Source: Pseudolachnospira sp051055405 (GTDB taxonomy: Bacteria; Bacillota; Clostridia; Lachnospirales; Lachnospiraceae). Taken from it: 64,000 nucleotides of DNA. Each line of letters opens with the position of its first letter. The first letter of the stretch is position 1. Below are positions 26,274 through 35,285 of this stretch, in pieces. The stretch is taken from NCBI RefSeq assembly GCF_051055405.1, contig NZ_CP167068.1, positions 1,798,001-1,862,000 of the forward strand. The letters are read 5' to 3'. Under the pieces are notes generated by a model. The model did not search any database and had not been told where the DNA came from. It worked only from the letters and a program-made list of their open reading frames with translations. The position numbers and the translations under genes were made by a program.

Positions 26274-27779
26274 ATGAAACGGCAGGCACATCCCATCATT
26301 ACCGGCACACTGATCTTAACAGCCACTGGCTTTTTATCCCGCATTTTAGGTTTTTTTTACCGCATTTACCTTTCTAATTTGATCGGCGCCGAAGGCATGG
26401 GCATTTACCAGCTGATTTCACCGGTCTCCGGCGTTTGTTTTGCCTTATGCTGCGGTCCGATTCAGACCGCAATTTCCCGCTTTGTCGCCCAATCCCTCGC
26501 TACAAATCATCTAAAAGACGGGCGCAGCCAATTTACCGCCGGGCTTTTTCTTTCTGAAACCATTGCCTTTTTGCTGGCCGGATTGATCTATTGGAAAGCC
26601 AGCTTTTTTGCCGCTGTTCTTCTCGGAGAACCCCGTACAGCAGACTTGCTGCGGCTTTTAGCCCTATCCCTTCCCATTACTGCCGCCCATTCGGCGATCA
26701 ATGGCTACTACTACGGGAAACAAAAAACCGAAGTACCGTCTCTCAGCCAGCTGGCGGAACAACTGGTCCGTGTCGGAGCAGTATATCTGATCGCCAATCA
26801 TTACCTTGGGCAAGGGCAAACCCTGACCGTAACCATCGCTGCGTTAGGCTTAATCGTAGGAGAACTGGCTTCTCTCATCGTCTCTGTCCTCGCCATCCGT
26901 ATCACATTCTTCTATGAAAATAGGATGTATGAATCCGTCGCACCCGTTTCCTCCCTTCCCATTTCAGAGGCTTTCCGAAACATCCTGCTGCTAGCCACGC
27001 CGCTGGCCGCGAACCGGCTAATCCTGGGAGTGCTGCAAAGCGTCGAAGCCATTCAGATTCCAAATCGTTTACAGATGAGCGGACTTTCCCCCTCGAACGC
27101 CCTTAGCATCTATGGAATCCTGACGGGAATGTCTCTACCGTTTATTCTATTTCCTTCCGCCCTAACCAACTCGGTCGCCGTCATGCTTCTTCCCTCGGTC
27201 GCCGAGGCGCAATCGGTCAGCGACACGGGAAAAATTGGACGCACCACGGAACTTTCCATCGGCTACAGCATCTACCTTGGCATTCTTTGCACCGGAATCT
27301 TTGTTGCCTGGGGAGAAGAAATGGGAACGCTTCTATTTCAAAACGCCGATGCAGGTACCTATATCACGATTTTAGGCTGGCTTTGTCCCTTTCTTTATCT
27401 GGCGACCACCGCTGGCAGCATCCTAAACGGTATGGGAAAAACCGCCGCTACCTTCCTTCAAAACCTGGTCGGGCTTTCGGTTCGTCTGGTCTTTGTTTTT
27501 CTATGGATTCCCCAATATGGAATCCTAGCTTACCTTTGGGGAATGCTGGCGTCTCAGCTTCTGGTAGCTGCCCTGCATATTTTCACCTTATACCGGCTCA
27601 TCCCCTTTTCTTTTTCTACCTTTTACCGAGTACTGCGGCCAATGGCAGCCATAGCCATCGCGGTCCGGCTCACCAAATATTTGATTCCCCTAAGCGGACT
27701 GCCCGGTCTGGTCATTGGCTGTGGGGCAATCTGCGTGTTTTATCTTTTGTTTCTACTGGCCACCAAGTGGGCTCGTTAA
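26274..27779 (+). CDS. SpoVB/MATE-like polysaccharide or lipid flippase
   Basis: Membrane protein of about 501 residues with 12-14 transmembrane helices, of the MOP superfamily SpoVB/MurJ/Wzx group. Members flip lipid-linked cell-wall precursors; SpoVB acts in spore cortex synthesis. The start reads MKRQAHPIITGTLILTATGFLSRILGFFYRIYLSNLIGAEGMGIYQLISP, matching SpoVB proteins. The ATG at 26274 is preferred over a GTG two codons upstream because AGGCGG lies about 8 bases before it. Divergent from iscR. Assignment to the sporulation paralogue is likely but not certain. Confidence 0.88.
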   Translation: MKRQAHPIITGTLILTATGFLSRILGFFYRIYLSNLIGAEGMGIYQLISPVSGVCFALCCGPIQTAISRFVAQSLATNHLKDGRSQFTAGLFLSETIAFLLAGLIYWKASFFAAVLLGEPRTADLLRLLALSLPITAAHSAINGYYYGKQKTEVPSLSQLAEQLVRVGAVYLIANHYLGQGQTLTVTIAALGLIVGELASLIVSVLAIRITFFYENRMYESVAPVSSLPISEAFRNILLLATPLAANRLILGVLQSVEAIQIPNRLQMSGLSPSNALSIYGILTGMSLPFILFPSALTNSVAVMLLPSVAEAQSVSDTGKIGRTTELSIGYSIYLGILCTGIFVAWGEEMGTLLFQNADAGTYITILGWLCPFLYLATTAGSILNGMGKTAATFLQNLVGLSVRLVFVFLWIPQYGILAYLWGMLASQLLVAALHIFTLYRLIPFSFSTFYRVLRPMAAIAIAVRLTKYLIPLSGLPGLVIGCGAICVFYLLFLLATKWAR

Positions 27780-27783
27780 AAAG

Positions 27784-27810
27784 GAGTATATCTTTCGATA
27801 TACTCCCCCA
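27784..27810. repeat. Small hairpin after flippase gene
   Basis: GGAGTATATC-TTTC-GATATACTCC, a perfect 10-base stem a few bases after the stop. No T-run follows, so it may only protect the transcript end. Confidence 0.55.
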
Positions 27811-27845
27811 TTTCCAGCGAAATGTTTTCTTGAATTTTTTATTAT

Positions 27846-27882
27846 GATTCAGGTGTCACAAGGTCTTTGTGGCACCTGAATC
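27846..27882. terminator. Bidirectional terminator between flippase and dehydrogenase
   Basis: A 16-base stem GATTCAGGTGTCACAA paired with TTGTGGCACCTGAATC (one G-T pair), loop 5 bases. AT-rich tracts on both sides (ATAATAAAAAATT on the minus strand) let it serve both convergent genes. Confidence 0.85.
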
Positions 27883-27904
27883 TTATTACAAAATAAAATC
27901 CCTT

Positions 27905-28960
27905 CTACTTTCTTGTCACATCAATTACAATTTTAATCTCGTCATTGTCCGGCGCGCATAAAAGCTCGCACGCGTCCTGTAGGCTGGAAAAAGGCAATAC
28001 TTTTGTGACAATTTTATCCAATGGAATCTCTTTGTTTTGAATCATCTTCATGGAACGTTCCAGATGTTCCGGTAAAAAGGTTACCTGGGATAAAACGCGC
28101 AAACCTTTCTCCAAAATGTCTTCCGGACGAAATTCAATGGTCGGTTTTATATGCCCGGTCAGCACAACCGTTCCATCCATTCGCGCCAACTTCATCGCTT
28201 CTAAAAACGGCTCCGGTGCGTCCGTACACAATAAAATCCTGTCTGCTCCACCTCGCTCCTTCGCAAATTGCTGCACAAGAGAGACCGTATTTTCTTCCGT
28301 CGCATCAATCGTCAGAGAGGCGCCCAGCTCTTTTGCCAGTTTCAAACGATTCTTTCGGACATCCACACAGATGACATGCTCGACTCCTCTGGCCTTTAAA
28401 ATCAGCATGGTCATCAACCCCACCGGCCCGCAGCCGTAAATGACGGTGTATTTTTCGTTGGGCAAATATCCTACGTCCGCCATATGAATGCACACGCCCA
28501 GCGGCTCAATCAGCGCGCCGTGGATAAAATCAATGGAATCCGGCAGCGGCATCAAGGAAAATTCCGGCATATACGTAAACTCCCGCATTCCACCGTCATA
28601 TCGTCCAGCCAAAATCGTTGTTCCCGTATTATGCCGATTGGGGCATAAATTGGGCCTTCCATTTTTACAATGCCAGCAGACGCCGCATCGAAGAATGGGG
28701 TTGACCCCTACGCGCTGTCCCACTTTCACAGTGGCAACCCCTTCTCCAACTGCATCCACCACGCCGCAAAATTCATGTCCCAATACCAACGGAGGAATCA
28801 TCCGTTCGTGCATCCGACGAAAGGCCGTCAAATCCGAACCGCAAATAGAAAAAGCCTTTACCGCCAGACGGACCATTCCCGGTTTGGGTTCTTCTTTTTC
28901 TACTTCCTCCAGCTGAAAATGTCCCGGCCCCGTATACAGCCATTGGCGAAAAGTCTCCAT
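27905..28960 (-). CDS. Zinc-dependent medium-chain dehydrogenase (sorbitol/threonine dehydrogenase-like)
   Basis: NAD(P)-dependent polyol or alcohol dehydrogenase of 351 residues. Catalytic zinc ligands lie in SICGSDL and GHEFCG, structural zinc cysteines in CGVCWHCKNGRPNLC, and the Rossmann motif is VIYGCGPVGLM with an acidic end at CVDVRKN that suggests NAD. The substrate cannot be told; closest in layout to sorbitol dehydrogenase or threonine 3-dehydrogenase. GGAGGA lies before the ATG. It stands alone between two terminator-like regions; three short direct repeats lie upstream. Confidence 0.88.
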   Translation of the reverse strand: METFRQWLYTGPGHFQLEEVEKEEPKPGMVRLAVKAFSICGSDLTAFRRMHERMIPPLVLGHEFCGVVDAVGEGVATVKVGQRVGVNPILRCGVCWHCKNGRPNLCPNRHNTGTTILAGRYDGGMREFTYMPEFSLMPLPDSIDFIHGALIEPLGVCIHMADVGYLPNEKYTVIYGCGPVGLMTMLILKARGVEHVICVDVRKNRLKLAKELGASLTIDATEENTVSLVQQFAKERGGADRILLCTDAPEPFLEAMKLARMDGTVVLTGHIKPTIEFRPEDILEKGLRVLSQVTFLPEHLERSMKMIQNKEIPLDKIVTKVLPFSSLQDACELLCAPDNDEIKIVIDVTRK

Positions 28961-29005
28961 CCTATGCTTCCTCCTCCGTCAACACAAGAATTTTCCAAAT
29001 TTACT

Positions 29006-29036
29006 ACACCATTTTACACCATTTTTACACCATTTT
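29006..29036 (-). repeat. Three direct repeats upstream of the zinc dehydrogenase
   Basis: ACACCATTTT occurs three times at 29006-29015, 29016-29025 and 29027-29036, 45 bases before the dehydrogenase start. Copies spaced one helical turn apart suggest a regulator site. The rest of 28961-29124 is AT-rich and holds nothing else I recognise. Confidence 0.6.
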
Positions 29037-29124
29037 GCCATCAAAATTCCTGAATTTACGTGAAAATTTGTAAATTTCGAAATCACCACAAAACCGCATA
29101 AAACCTAGATTTTTCAAGGCTTTT

Positions 29125-30030
29125 CTACAGATAATACGGAGTACTTTGGTATACATAATAGTTGAGCCAATTGGTATAGAGGGTGTTCGCATGAATCCGC
29201 CAGGTCAGGGACGGAGTGTTATCCGGATTCCCCTCCGGGTAATAGTTTTCCGGAATTTCCGGGTGAATCCCTGCGGCCAAATCTCGATGATATTCCTTAT
29301 CCAGCGTCATCCGGTCATACTCCGGATGACCGGTGATAAAGATCTGATTTCCCGCCTTATTTTGAATCAGGTAAGCGCCGGCCTCATAGGATTTCGCCAA
29401 AACGACCAGATCTTCCTTTTTCTGAATTTCTTCCAGCGGTACCGTAGTATTTCTGGAATGGGGTACCTTAAAAAAGTCATCGAATCCTCTGGTCAAAGGC
29501 ATCTCTCTGGTCAATAGATGATGCTTATAGACGCCGGAAAGCTTCTGGGGAAGAAGTTCCTTATTTAGTCCATAGTGATAATAAAGTGCAGCCTGAGCGC
29601 CCCAGCAGACATGGATGGTCGAGGTAACGTGGCTCTTGCTCCATTCCATGATTTCGCAAAGCTCTTCCCAGTAATCCACCTGCTCGAAAGGAATCATTTC
29701 CACCGGCGCGCCGGTGATAATCATGCCGTCAAACTTCTTTTCTTTCACTTCTGCAAAAGTCACATAAAATTTATTCAGATGAACGGACGAAGTATTTTTA
29801 GACTGATGGCTGGACATATGCATCAGGGTAATGTCCACCTGCAAGGGCGTATTGGACAAAGCCCGAAACAGCTGAGTTTCCGTATCCTGTTTGACCGGCA
29901 TCAAATTTAAAATCAAAATCTGAAGTGGACGGATATCCTGGGCCATGGCCCTATTTTCGTCCATAACAAAAATATTTTCCTTTTCCAGCTCGCCTCTCGC
30001 CGGCAGATCATTTTGTATTTTAATCGGCAT
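29125..30030 (-). CDS. metA: Homoserine O-acyltransferase MetA (probably acetyl-CoA dependent)
   Basis: First committed step of methionine synthesis from homoserine. From the chosen start the 301 residues carry the catalytic C142 in IHVCWGAQAA, a histidine in ITGHPEYD, and MPVKQDTETQLFRAL. Residue 111 is Glu (GAPVEMIPFE); in this family Gly111 goes with succinyl-CoA and Glu111 with acetyl-CoA, so this enzyme is probably an acetyltransferase despite its MetA fold. The ATG at 30028-30030 has GGGAGG before it; a start 30 bases upstream lies in the preceding gene. It follows a beta-helix gene by 4 bases. Confidence 0.94.
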   Translation of the reverse strand: MPIKIQNDLPARGELEKENIFVMDENRAMAQDIRPLQILILNLMPVKQDTETQLFRALSNTPLQVDITLMHMSSHQSKNTSSVHLNKFYVTFAEVKEKKFDGMIITGAPVEMIPFEQVDYWEELCEIMEWSKSHVTSTIHVCWGAQAALYYHYGLNKELLPQKLSGVYKHHLLTREMPLTRGFDDFFKVPHSRNTTVPLEEIQKKEDLVVLAKSYEAGAYLIQNKAGNQIFITGHPEYDRMTLDKEYHRDLAAGIHPEIPENYYPEGNPDNTPSLTWRIHANTLYTNWLNYYVYQSTPYYL

Positions 30031-30034
30031 GACT

Positions 30035-30703
30035 TTATTCCTCCCGTCTGATTTGAACAATTTCTCCTGCTTTTTTATAGATGGACTTAGCGGGTATCAC
30101 ACCGCGCACCATGGAAAGCGGGTATACGCGGGACCCACGTCCTACGATAACGCCGGGATTCAACACAGAATTGCACCCGATATCCGCCCAGTCTCCCAGC
30201 ACAGCTCCCATCTTCCGAAGTCCTGTGGCAATCTCCTCACCTTCTCCTCGGATCACCACATTTTTCTTATCCGCCTTGATATTGGAAGTAATCGATCCTG
30301 CTCCCATATGGGCATGATATCCCAAAATAGCATCGCCGACATAATTGTAATGGGGCACCTGCACTTCATCAAATAAGATCACATTTTTTAACTCTGTTGA
30401 ATTTCCGACTACTGTCTTTTCTCCAATCAGAGCGCTGCCGCGGATAAACGCGCAATGGCGTATTTCCGCCCCTTTTCCAACGATTACCGCTTCACCTAGG
30501 TAAGCCGTCGGCGCTACCTTGGCGTCTTTCGCCACCCATACATGCTCCGCTACTTCCGTATATTCCTCCTTCGGAAGCTTCGGCCCAAGTTCCAAGATAA
30601 AATCTTTGATTTTCCCTAGAGCTTCCCAAGGATATTCCGCCTTCTCTAAGAGAGGCCTTGCCAACGTATGATTTAGGTCAAGTAAATCTCTCGTTTTATC
30701 CAT
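30035..30703 (-). CDS. Left-handed beta-helix nucleotidyl/acyltransferase-like protein
   Basis: A 222-residue protein with hexapeptide repeats (about 60-210: VAKDAKVAPTAYLGEAVIVGKGAEIRH..., VLGDWADIGCNSVLNPGVIVGRGS), resembling the C-terminal trimerising domain of GlmU without the uridylyltransferase part. The N-terminal 55 residues are helical. Function unknown; UDP-GlcNAc pyrophosphorylase-related annotation is common for this family in Lachnospiraceae. The ATG at 30701-30703 has AAGGGATG before it. Upstream in-frame starts add 33 cysteine-bearing residues with no support. Likely co-transcribed with metA. Confidence 0.8.
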   Translation of the reverse strand: MDKTRDLLDLNHTLARPLLEKAEYPWEALGKIKDFILELGPKLPKEEYTEVAEHVWVAKDAKVAPTAYLGEAVIVGKGAEIRHCAFIRGSALIGEKTVVGNSTELKNVILFDEVQVPHYNYVGDAILGYHAHMGAGSITSNIKADKKNVVIRGEGEEIATGLRKMGAVLGDWADIGCNSVLNPGVIVGRGSRVYPLSMVRGVIPAKSIYKKAGEIVQIRREE

Positions 30704-30859
30704 ATCATCCCTTCTTTTGCCGAAAACTAGGCAGCCCCCGCCTACATCGGCTTCTACAATCCGAATTTTTTCCATCTTACCGCATTTTAAGCAAGATTGC
30801 AAGAAAGACTTTCGCTCTGCGAAATTCTCGCGCCGAGCGCGGCCGCCTCAGGAAAGTCC

Positions 30860-30888
30860 TTGCAGGTAACGCCCACCCCGTGTAAAAT
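30860..30888 (+). promoter_or_regulatory. Promoter of nitroreductase gene
   Basis: TTGCAG, 17-base spacer, TAAAAT (30883-30888), 30 bases before the nitroreductase ATG. Confidence 0.6.
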
Positions 30889-30917
30889 GAAAGAAAACGC
30901 TATCAGGAGGACTGTTT

Positions 30918-31448
30918 ATGGAATTCATCGATCTATTACTGGCCAGAAGAAGCGTCCGGCAGTATACCGGCGAAAAAATCCCCGCCGAAAAACTAGAAAA
31001 AATTTTACAGGCCGGGCTTTTATCCCCTTCCAGCAGAAATCGGAGACCCTGGGAATTTGTGGTGGTGCAGGAAAAGGAAACCCTGCAAAAGCTTTCCCAT
31101 TGCCGCGTCGGCTCTGCCAAGATGCTGGAACATGCCGGATGCGCGATTCTTGTATTCGCTGATCCTAGAAAAACCGACGTCTGGGAGGAAGACTGCTCCA
31201 TCGCCATGAGCAACATGCACCTGATGGCGGACAGTTTGGGGCTCGGCAGCTGCTGGATTCAGGGACGCCTCCGGGAAGCGGAAAACGGAAAAACCACAGA
31301 AGAATTCTGCCGCGAAGTCCTTTCCGTACCGGACTTCTATGTCTTGGAGGCGATTCTCTCCGTGGGAGTACCCCAGGAACCTTCCACACCTCATCGGTTG
31401 GATGAGATCGACCGGGATAGAATCCACCATGAAACCTATTTTTTATAG
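30918..31448 (+). CDS. Nitroreductase-family FMN protein
   Basis: FMN-dependent NAD(P)H oxidoreductase-like protein of 176 residues. The N-terminal FMN contact RRSVRQYTGEKIP, the LLSPSSRNRRPWEF motif and LGSCWIQGRL near residue 112 fit the nitroreductase fold. It is shorter than NfsB (about 217), typical of clostridial members. AGGAGG lies before the ATG. The 3' end overlaps the convergent topB gene by 13 bases. Natural substrate unknown. Confidence 0.9.
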   Translation: MEFIDLLLARRSVRQYTGEKIPAEKLEKILQAGLLSPSSRNRRPWEFVVVQEKETLQKLSHCRVGSAKMLEHAGCAILVFADPRKTDVWEEDCSIAMSNMHLMADSLGLGSCWIQGRLREAENGKTTEEFCREVLSVPDFYVLEAILSVGVPQEPSTPHRLDEIDRDRIHHETYFL

Positions 31449-33457
31449 AAGCCTTCTACCTCTTGGTAAGCCCCGAAGATCTGAGAACTCCGATTGGTCT
31501 CAAGAACCGCGGCAGTTCTCCGCTTGATAAAATCTTCCAGTTTTTTCATATATTCGTCTTCGGTGATCGTCCCCTCAGCCACCAGGTTTAAGCCCTTTTC
31601 CCAGCTGGCGGTCAGTTCCGGATTTAACAGGGAACGGATGGAACAATTTACCGTATCAAATACCACCTCGCCAAGCAAGGTCGGCGTAATCACCTGTGTT
31701 TTCTTCGCCAGCGCCAAGTACTTAATGGTCACCAGCTTTTTCAGGATTTCCGCACGAGTTGCGGAAGTCCCGATCCCGCTGCTTTTAATCTGGGCCCGCA
31801 GTTCCTCGTCCTCGATCAGCTGTCCGGCGTTTTCCATCGCCAGGATCATCGAGCCGGAGGTATACCGCTTAGGCGGCGAGGTCTCTCCTTCTTTTACAAA
31901 CAGCTCGTTTACCGGAAAGATCTCTCCCTTTTTCATCTCGGAAAGAATGCGGAGAAACTCCGGATCATTCTTAATATCCGTGTCTTCTTCGCTTTCCTCT
32001 TTCCCCTCCGAATTTTCCTTTTCCCCTTTTTTCTTTGTGTTATAAATTCCGGAAACTTTCATGTACCCTTCGTCGGTTAAAACTCGAAATCCGGCGAAGA
32101 AATGCTCGTCCTGCCGCACCAGCTCCAGCTTATATTTCAGATAGACGGCAGGCGGGAAAAAGATACTGAGAAACCGCCTCACCACCATCTCGTAAACCTT
32201 GACCGCAGTCGGCGTCAATTTCCCAAGACCGCCCACACCCTGGCCGGTGGGAATAATCGCATAGTGGTCGGTAATCTGCTTATCATTGGTATAACGAGAC
32301 TTTCCAATCCCCTTGTGAAGTCCCTGCTCCAAAATTTCTTCGGCAAAGCCCCGAACTCCCGGAATCGCCTTTAAGCCAGAAATATTCTTCCCAATCTCCT
32401 TTGCGATCGCGGTGGACAGCACGCGGGCGTCGGTACGAGGATATGTCACCAGTTTTTTCTCATAAAGTTCCTGCACAATCTTTAGGGTCTCGTCTGGACT
32501 TAGCTTCAGCGCTTTGGAACAGACGTTTTGCAGCTCCGCCAGGTTGAATAAAAGAGGCGGATTTTTTTTCTCCGTCTTCTTCTCGATCTTTTGGAGCGTC
32601 ATGGTTATTGGTTCCGGCTGAGATAGTTCCGCGATGAGCCCTTCCGCTCTCTCCCGCTCCTTAAATCCATTGTCTTTGTAGAGATAGGGCTTCTGAAAAT
32701 GGCGGCTATTCTCTACCGCTCTCCACTCCGCCTCAAAAGGATGTCCGCTTGCGTCTATCTTTGCCAGCACCCGGTAAAAGGGGGTTTTGACAAAGTTCCG
32801 GATTTCCCGTTCCCGGCGCACTACCATTCCCAGGACGCAGGTCATCACACGGCCTACCGAAAGGACCGTCCGGTCTTTTTTCAAAAAACTGGAAATGGTA
32901 TTTCCATATTTCACGGTCAGCAACCGGGAAAAATTGATCCCCATCAAATAATCTTCCTTGGCCCGCAGATAGGCGGAGGCAGCCAGATTGTCATAGTCCG
33001 CAAGGTCCTTGGCCTCCCGAATTCCACGAAGAATCTCTTCCTCTGTCTGGGAATCGATCCAAACCCGCTTTCGGGCCTTCCCCTTTACCTCCGCCATCTG
33101 CTCTACCAGCCGGTAAATATACTCTCCCTCCCGCCCGGAATCCGTACAGACATAAATCGTGTCGATATCTTTCCGATTTAAAAGTCCTTTTACAATCCGG
33201 AACTGCTTGCTGACAGAAGCAATCACCTCATACTTAAATTCCTCAGGCAAAAAAGGCAGAGTTTCCAGACTCCACCTTTTCAGCATTGGATCGTAGGCAT
33301 CGGGATAGCTCATGGTAATCAAGTGGCCGACACACCAGGTAACGACCGCCTCGTCGCTCTCTAAATACCCGTCCTTACGAGCCATATTTAATTTCAGTGC
33401 CTTGGCAAACTCCTGCGCAACGCTGGGTTTCTCGGCAATGTATAACTTTTTTGTCAT
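31436..33457 (-). CDS. topB: DNA topoisomerase III
   Basis: Type IA topoisomerase of 673 residues that unlinks replicating DNA. TOPRIM motifs AEKPSVA and VCTDSGREGEYI are at the N-terminus, and the active tyrosine is Y339 in VTYPRTDARVLS. A Glu/Lys-rich insert lies around residues 480-500. No C-terminal zinc fingers are present. The start overlaps the asd stop as ATGA. Because mobile elements also carry topB, note that neighbours here (asd, metA) are housekeeping, so this is probably the chromosomal copy. Confidence 0.95.
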   Translation of the reverse strand: MTKKLYIAEKPSVAQEFAKALKLNMARKDGYLESDEAVVTWCVGHLITMSYPDAYDPMLKRWSLETLPFLPEEFKYEVIASVSKQFRIVKGLLNRKDIDTIYVCTDSGREGEYIYRLVEQMAEVKGKARKRVWIDSQTEEEILRGIREAKDLADYDNLAASAYLRAKEDYLMGINFSRLLTVKYGNTISSFLKKDRTVLSVGRVMTCVLGMVVRREREIRNFVKTPFYRVLAKIDASGHPFEAEWRAVENSRHFQKPYLYKDNGFKERERAEGLIAELSQPEPITMTLQKIEKKTEKKNPPLLFNLAELQNVCSKALKLSPDETLKIVQELYEKKLVTYPRTDARVLSTAIAKEIGKNISGLKAIPGVRGFAEEILEQGLHKGIGKSRYTNDKQITDHYAIIPTGQGVGGLGKLTPTAVKVYEMVVRRFLSIFFPPAVYLKYKLELVRQDEHFFAGFRVLTDEGYMKVSGIYNTKKKGEKENSEGKEESEEDTDIKNDPEFLRILSEMKKGEIFPVNELFVKEGETSPPKRYTSGSMILAMENAGQLIEDEELRAQIKSSGIGTSATRAEILKKLVTIKYLALAKKTQVITPTLLGEVVFDTVNCSIRSLLNPELTASWEKGLNLVAEGTITEDEYMKKLEDFIKRRTAAVLETNRSSQIFGAYQEVEGFYKK

Positions 33458-34539
33458 TTTTTCGTGATATATCCCTGTGCTTTTAAAAGCTCCGCAATCA
33501 GAACAGCGCCGCCCGCTGCGCCGCGAAGCGTATTGTGTGACAAGCCCACAAATTTATAGTCATAAACAATATCTTCGCGCAGACGTCCGGCAAAAACAGC
33601 CATGCCGCCTTCGATATCCCGATCCAATCTTGCCTGCGGACGATCGTCCTCCTCAAAATAGTGGATAAACTGCTTCGGCGCGCTGGGCAGTTCCAGTTCC
33701 TGGGGCAGCCCTTTAAAATTCGCCCACCGATCTAAGATCTCTTCCTTCGTCGGCTTCTTCTCAAAGGACATAAACACCGCCGCCGTATGACCGTTGCTGA
33801 CCGGCACACGCAGGCACTGGGAAGTAATAATCGGAGACTCGGCTTTTACGATCACTCCGTTTTCAATTTTACCCCACAGACGCAGCGGCTCCTGCTCGCT
33901 CTTTGCTTCCTCCCCGCCGATATAGGGAATCACATTGTCCACAATCTCCGGCCAATCTTCAAAGGTCTTTCCTGCGCCGGAAATCGCCTGATATGTAGTA
34001 GCTACAACTACCTTCGGCTCAAACTCCTTCAGCGCGTGCAGCATCGGCGTATAGCTTTGAATCGAACAGTTCGGCTTCACAACGATGAATCCCTTTTCTG
34101 TACCCAGACGCTTTTTCTGGAACGGCAGCACATCCAGATGTCCCGGATTGATCTCCGGCACGACCATCGGTACGTCCGGAGTCCAGCGATGCGCGCTGTT
34201 GTTGGAAACAACGGGAGTCTCCGTCTTCGCATAGGCCTCCTCGATGGCGCGGATCTCGTCTTTGGTCATATCCACAGCGCTGAAAACCATATCCACTTCC
34301 GCTGCGACGGCTTCCACCTCGTTGACATTCCGCACAATCAACTTTTTCACTTTTTCCGGCATCGGAATATCCAGTTTCCAACGGCCTCCGATCGCTTCCT
34401 CGTAAGTCTTTCCTGCGGAACGAGGACTGGCCGCCAGCGACACAATCTCAAACCAGGGATGATCCGCCAGCAGCGTAATAAAACGCTGGCCAACCATACC
34501 GGTTGCGCCCAAAATGCCAACTCTTAGTTTCTCACTCAT
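33454..34539 (-). CDS. asd: Aspartate-semialdehyde dehydrogenase
   Basis: Reduces aspartyl phosphate to the semialdehyde for lysine, threonine and methionine synthesis. The 361 residues have the Rossmann start VGILGATGMVGQRF, the catalytic cysteine C158 in VVKPNCSIQ and the HTAAVF motif. Sequence features (long insert, KPNCSIQ) match the archaeal/fungal-like branch rather than the E. coli type. The ATG at 34537-34539 has GAGGTGG before it; a GTG three codons upstream is possible. Overlaps topB by 4 bases. Confidence 0.95.
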   Translation of the reverse strand: MSEKLRVGILGATGMVGQRFITLLADHPWFEIVSLAASPRSAGKTYEEAIGGRWKLDIPMPEKVKKLIVRNVNEVEAVAAEVDMVFSAVDMTKDEIRAIEEAYAKTETPVVSNNSAHRWTPDVPMVVPEINPGHLDVLPFQKKRLGTEKGFIVVKPNCSIQSYTPMLHALKEFEPKVVVATTYQAISGAGKTFEDWPEIVDNVIPYIGGEEAKSEQEPLRLWGKIENGVIVKAESPIITSQCLRVPVSNGHTAAVFMSFEKKPTKEEILDRWANFKGLPQELELPSAPKQFIHYFEEDDRPQARLDRDIEGGMAVFAGRLREDIVYDYKFVGLSHNTLRGAAGGAVLIAELLKAQGYITKK

Positions 34540-34628
34540 GGTACCCACCTCATTATTTCAAAAAAATTTCTTTCTATGCTATCACATTCCGACAAAAAAA
34601 GCAAGCAGAAAAAGCGCCCGCACCCATG

Positions 34629-35195
34629 CTAAGCTTTCCGTTCCATCAAAAGGATTTTCGCGCCCAGAGCAGCGGCATCTTCCGCCTGATGAGTGACCAG
34701 GATCAACAAGCGCTCCCGCCGATGGCGCAGCACAAAGTCAATCACCCGGCCTTTCGTTTCCTCATCCAGCCCGGTAAAAGGTTCATCCATCAAAAGCGCT
34801 TCCGCATCCGACGCCACCGCTCTGGCAACGGCAATTCTTCGGCGCATCCCCCCAGAAAGTTCCTGCACCGGCTGATTCAAGCTATCCCTGGGTAGAATCT
34901 CCTCTAATAATTCCTCCGCCTGCCGCTTTGCACAGACCAACTGCAGGTTTTGAATTGCGGAAAGCCCTTCGCAGAGGCGATCTTCCTGAAAGACCATGCC
35001 AAAACGGATTCCATCCGGAATCAGAATCCGCCCGCTATCCGGCTTTTCCAAACCGCATAACAGCCGCAGCAAGGTAGTTTTCCCCACGCCAGAAGGCCCC
35101 ATCAAGCACCAGCAGCCTGTTGAAAATTCCCAGGTGAAATTTTTCAGGATCACTTTTCCATCATATTTCTTTTCCAGCTGCTCTATACGAATCAT
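34629..35195 (-). CDS. ABC transporter ATPase, NitT/TauT type
   Basis: Nucleotide-binding subunit of the importer encoded with the next three genes. About 188 residues: Walker A GPSGVGKTTL, a Q-loop FQEDRL, signature LSGGMRRR, Walker B LLMDEPF and the H-loop VTHQAEDA. It is short for the family (usually 240-260), lacking the C-terminal regulatory extension. The ATG at 35193-35195 is chosen with AAAGGA upstream; a longer frame has no homology. Substrate unknown; nitrate, sulfonate, bicarbonate or thiamine-precursor importers share this fold. Confidence 0.88.
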   Translation of the reverse strand: MIRIEQLEKKYDGKVILKNFTWEFSTGCWCLMGPSGVGKTTLLRLLCGLEKPDSGRILIPDGIRFGMVFQEDRLCEGLSAIQNLQLVCAKRQAEELLEEILPRDSLNQPVQELSGGMRRRIAVARAVASDAEALLMDEPFTGLDEETKGRVIDFVLRHRRERLLILVTHQAEDAAALGAKILLMERKA

Positions 35196-35285
35196 CCCGT
35201 ATCCTTTCTCCCTTACCGTATCCGCCCTTGTCACAGAAAGTACCTTCAACTGAAAGGTATGCGTTCCCCAAAACAATGCAATCCG

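Noticed and set aside
29006..29036. CRISPR-like repeats
   Set aside because: Units of 10 bases without spacers are direct repeats, not a CRISPR array; no cas genes are present in the window.
31436..33457. topB as a mark of a conjugative element
   Set aside because: Neighbours are asd, metA and other housekeeping genes, and no transfer genes are near.
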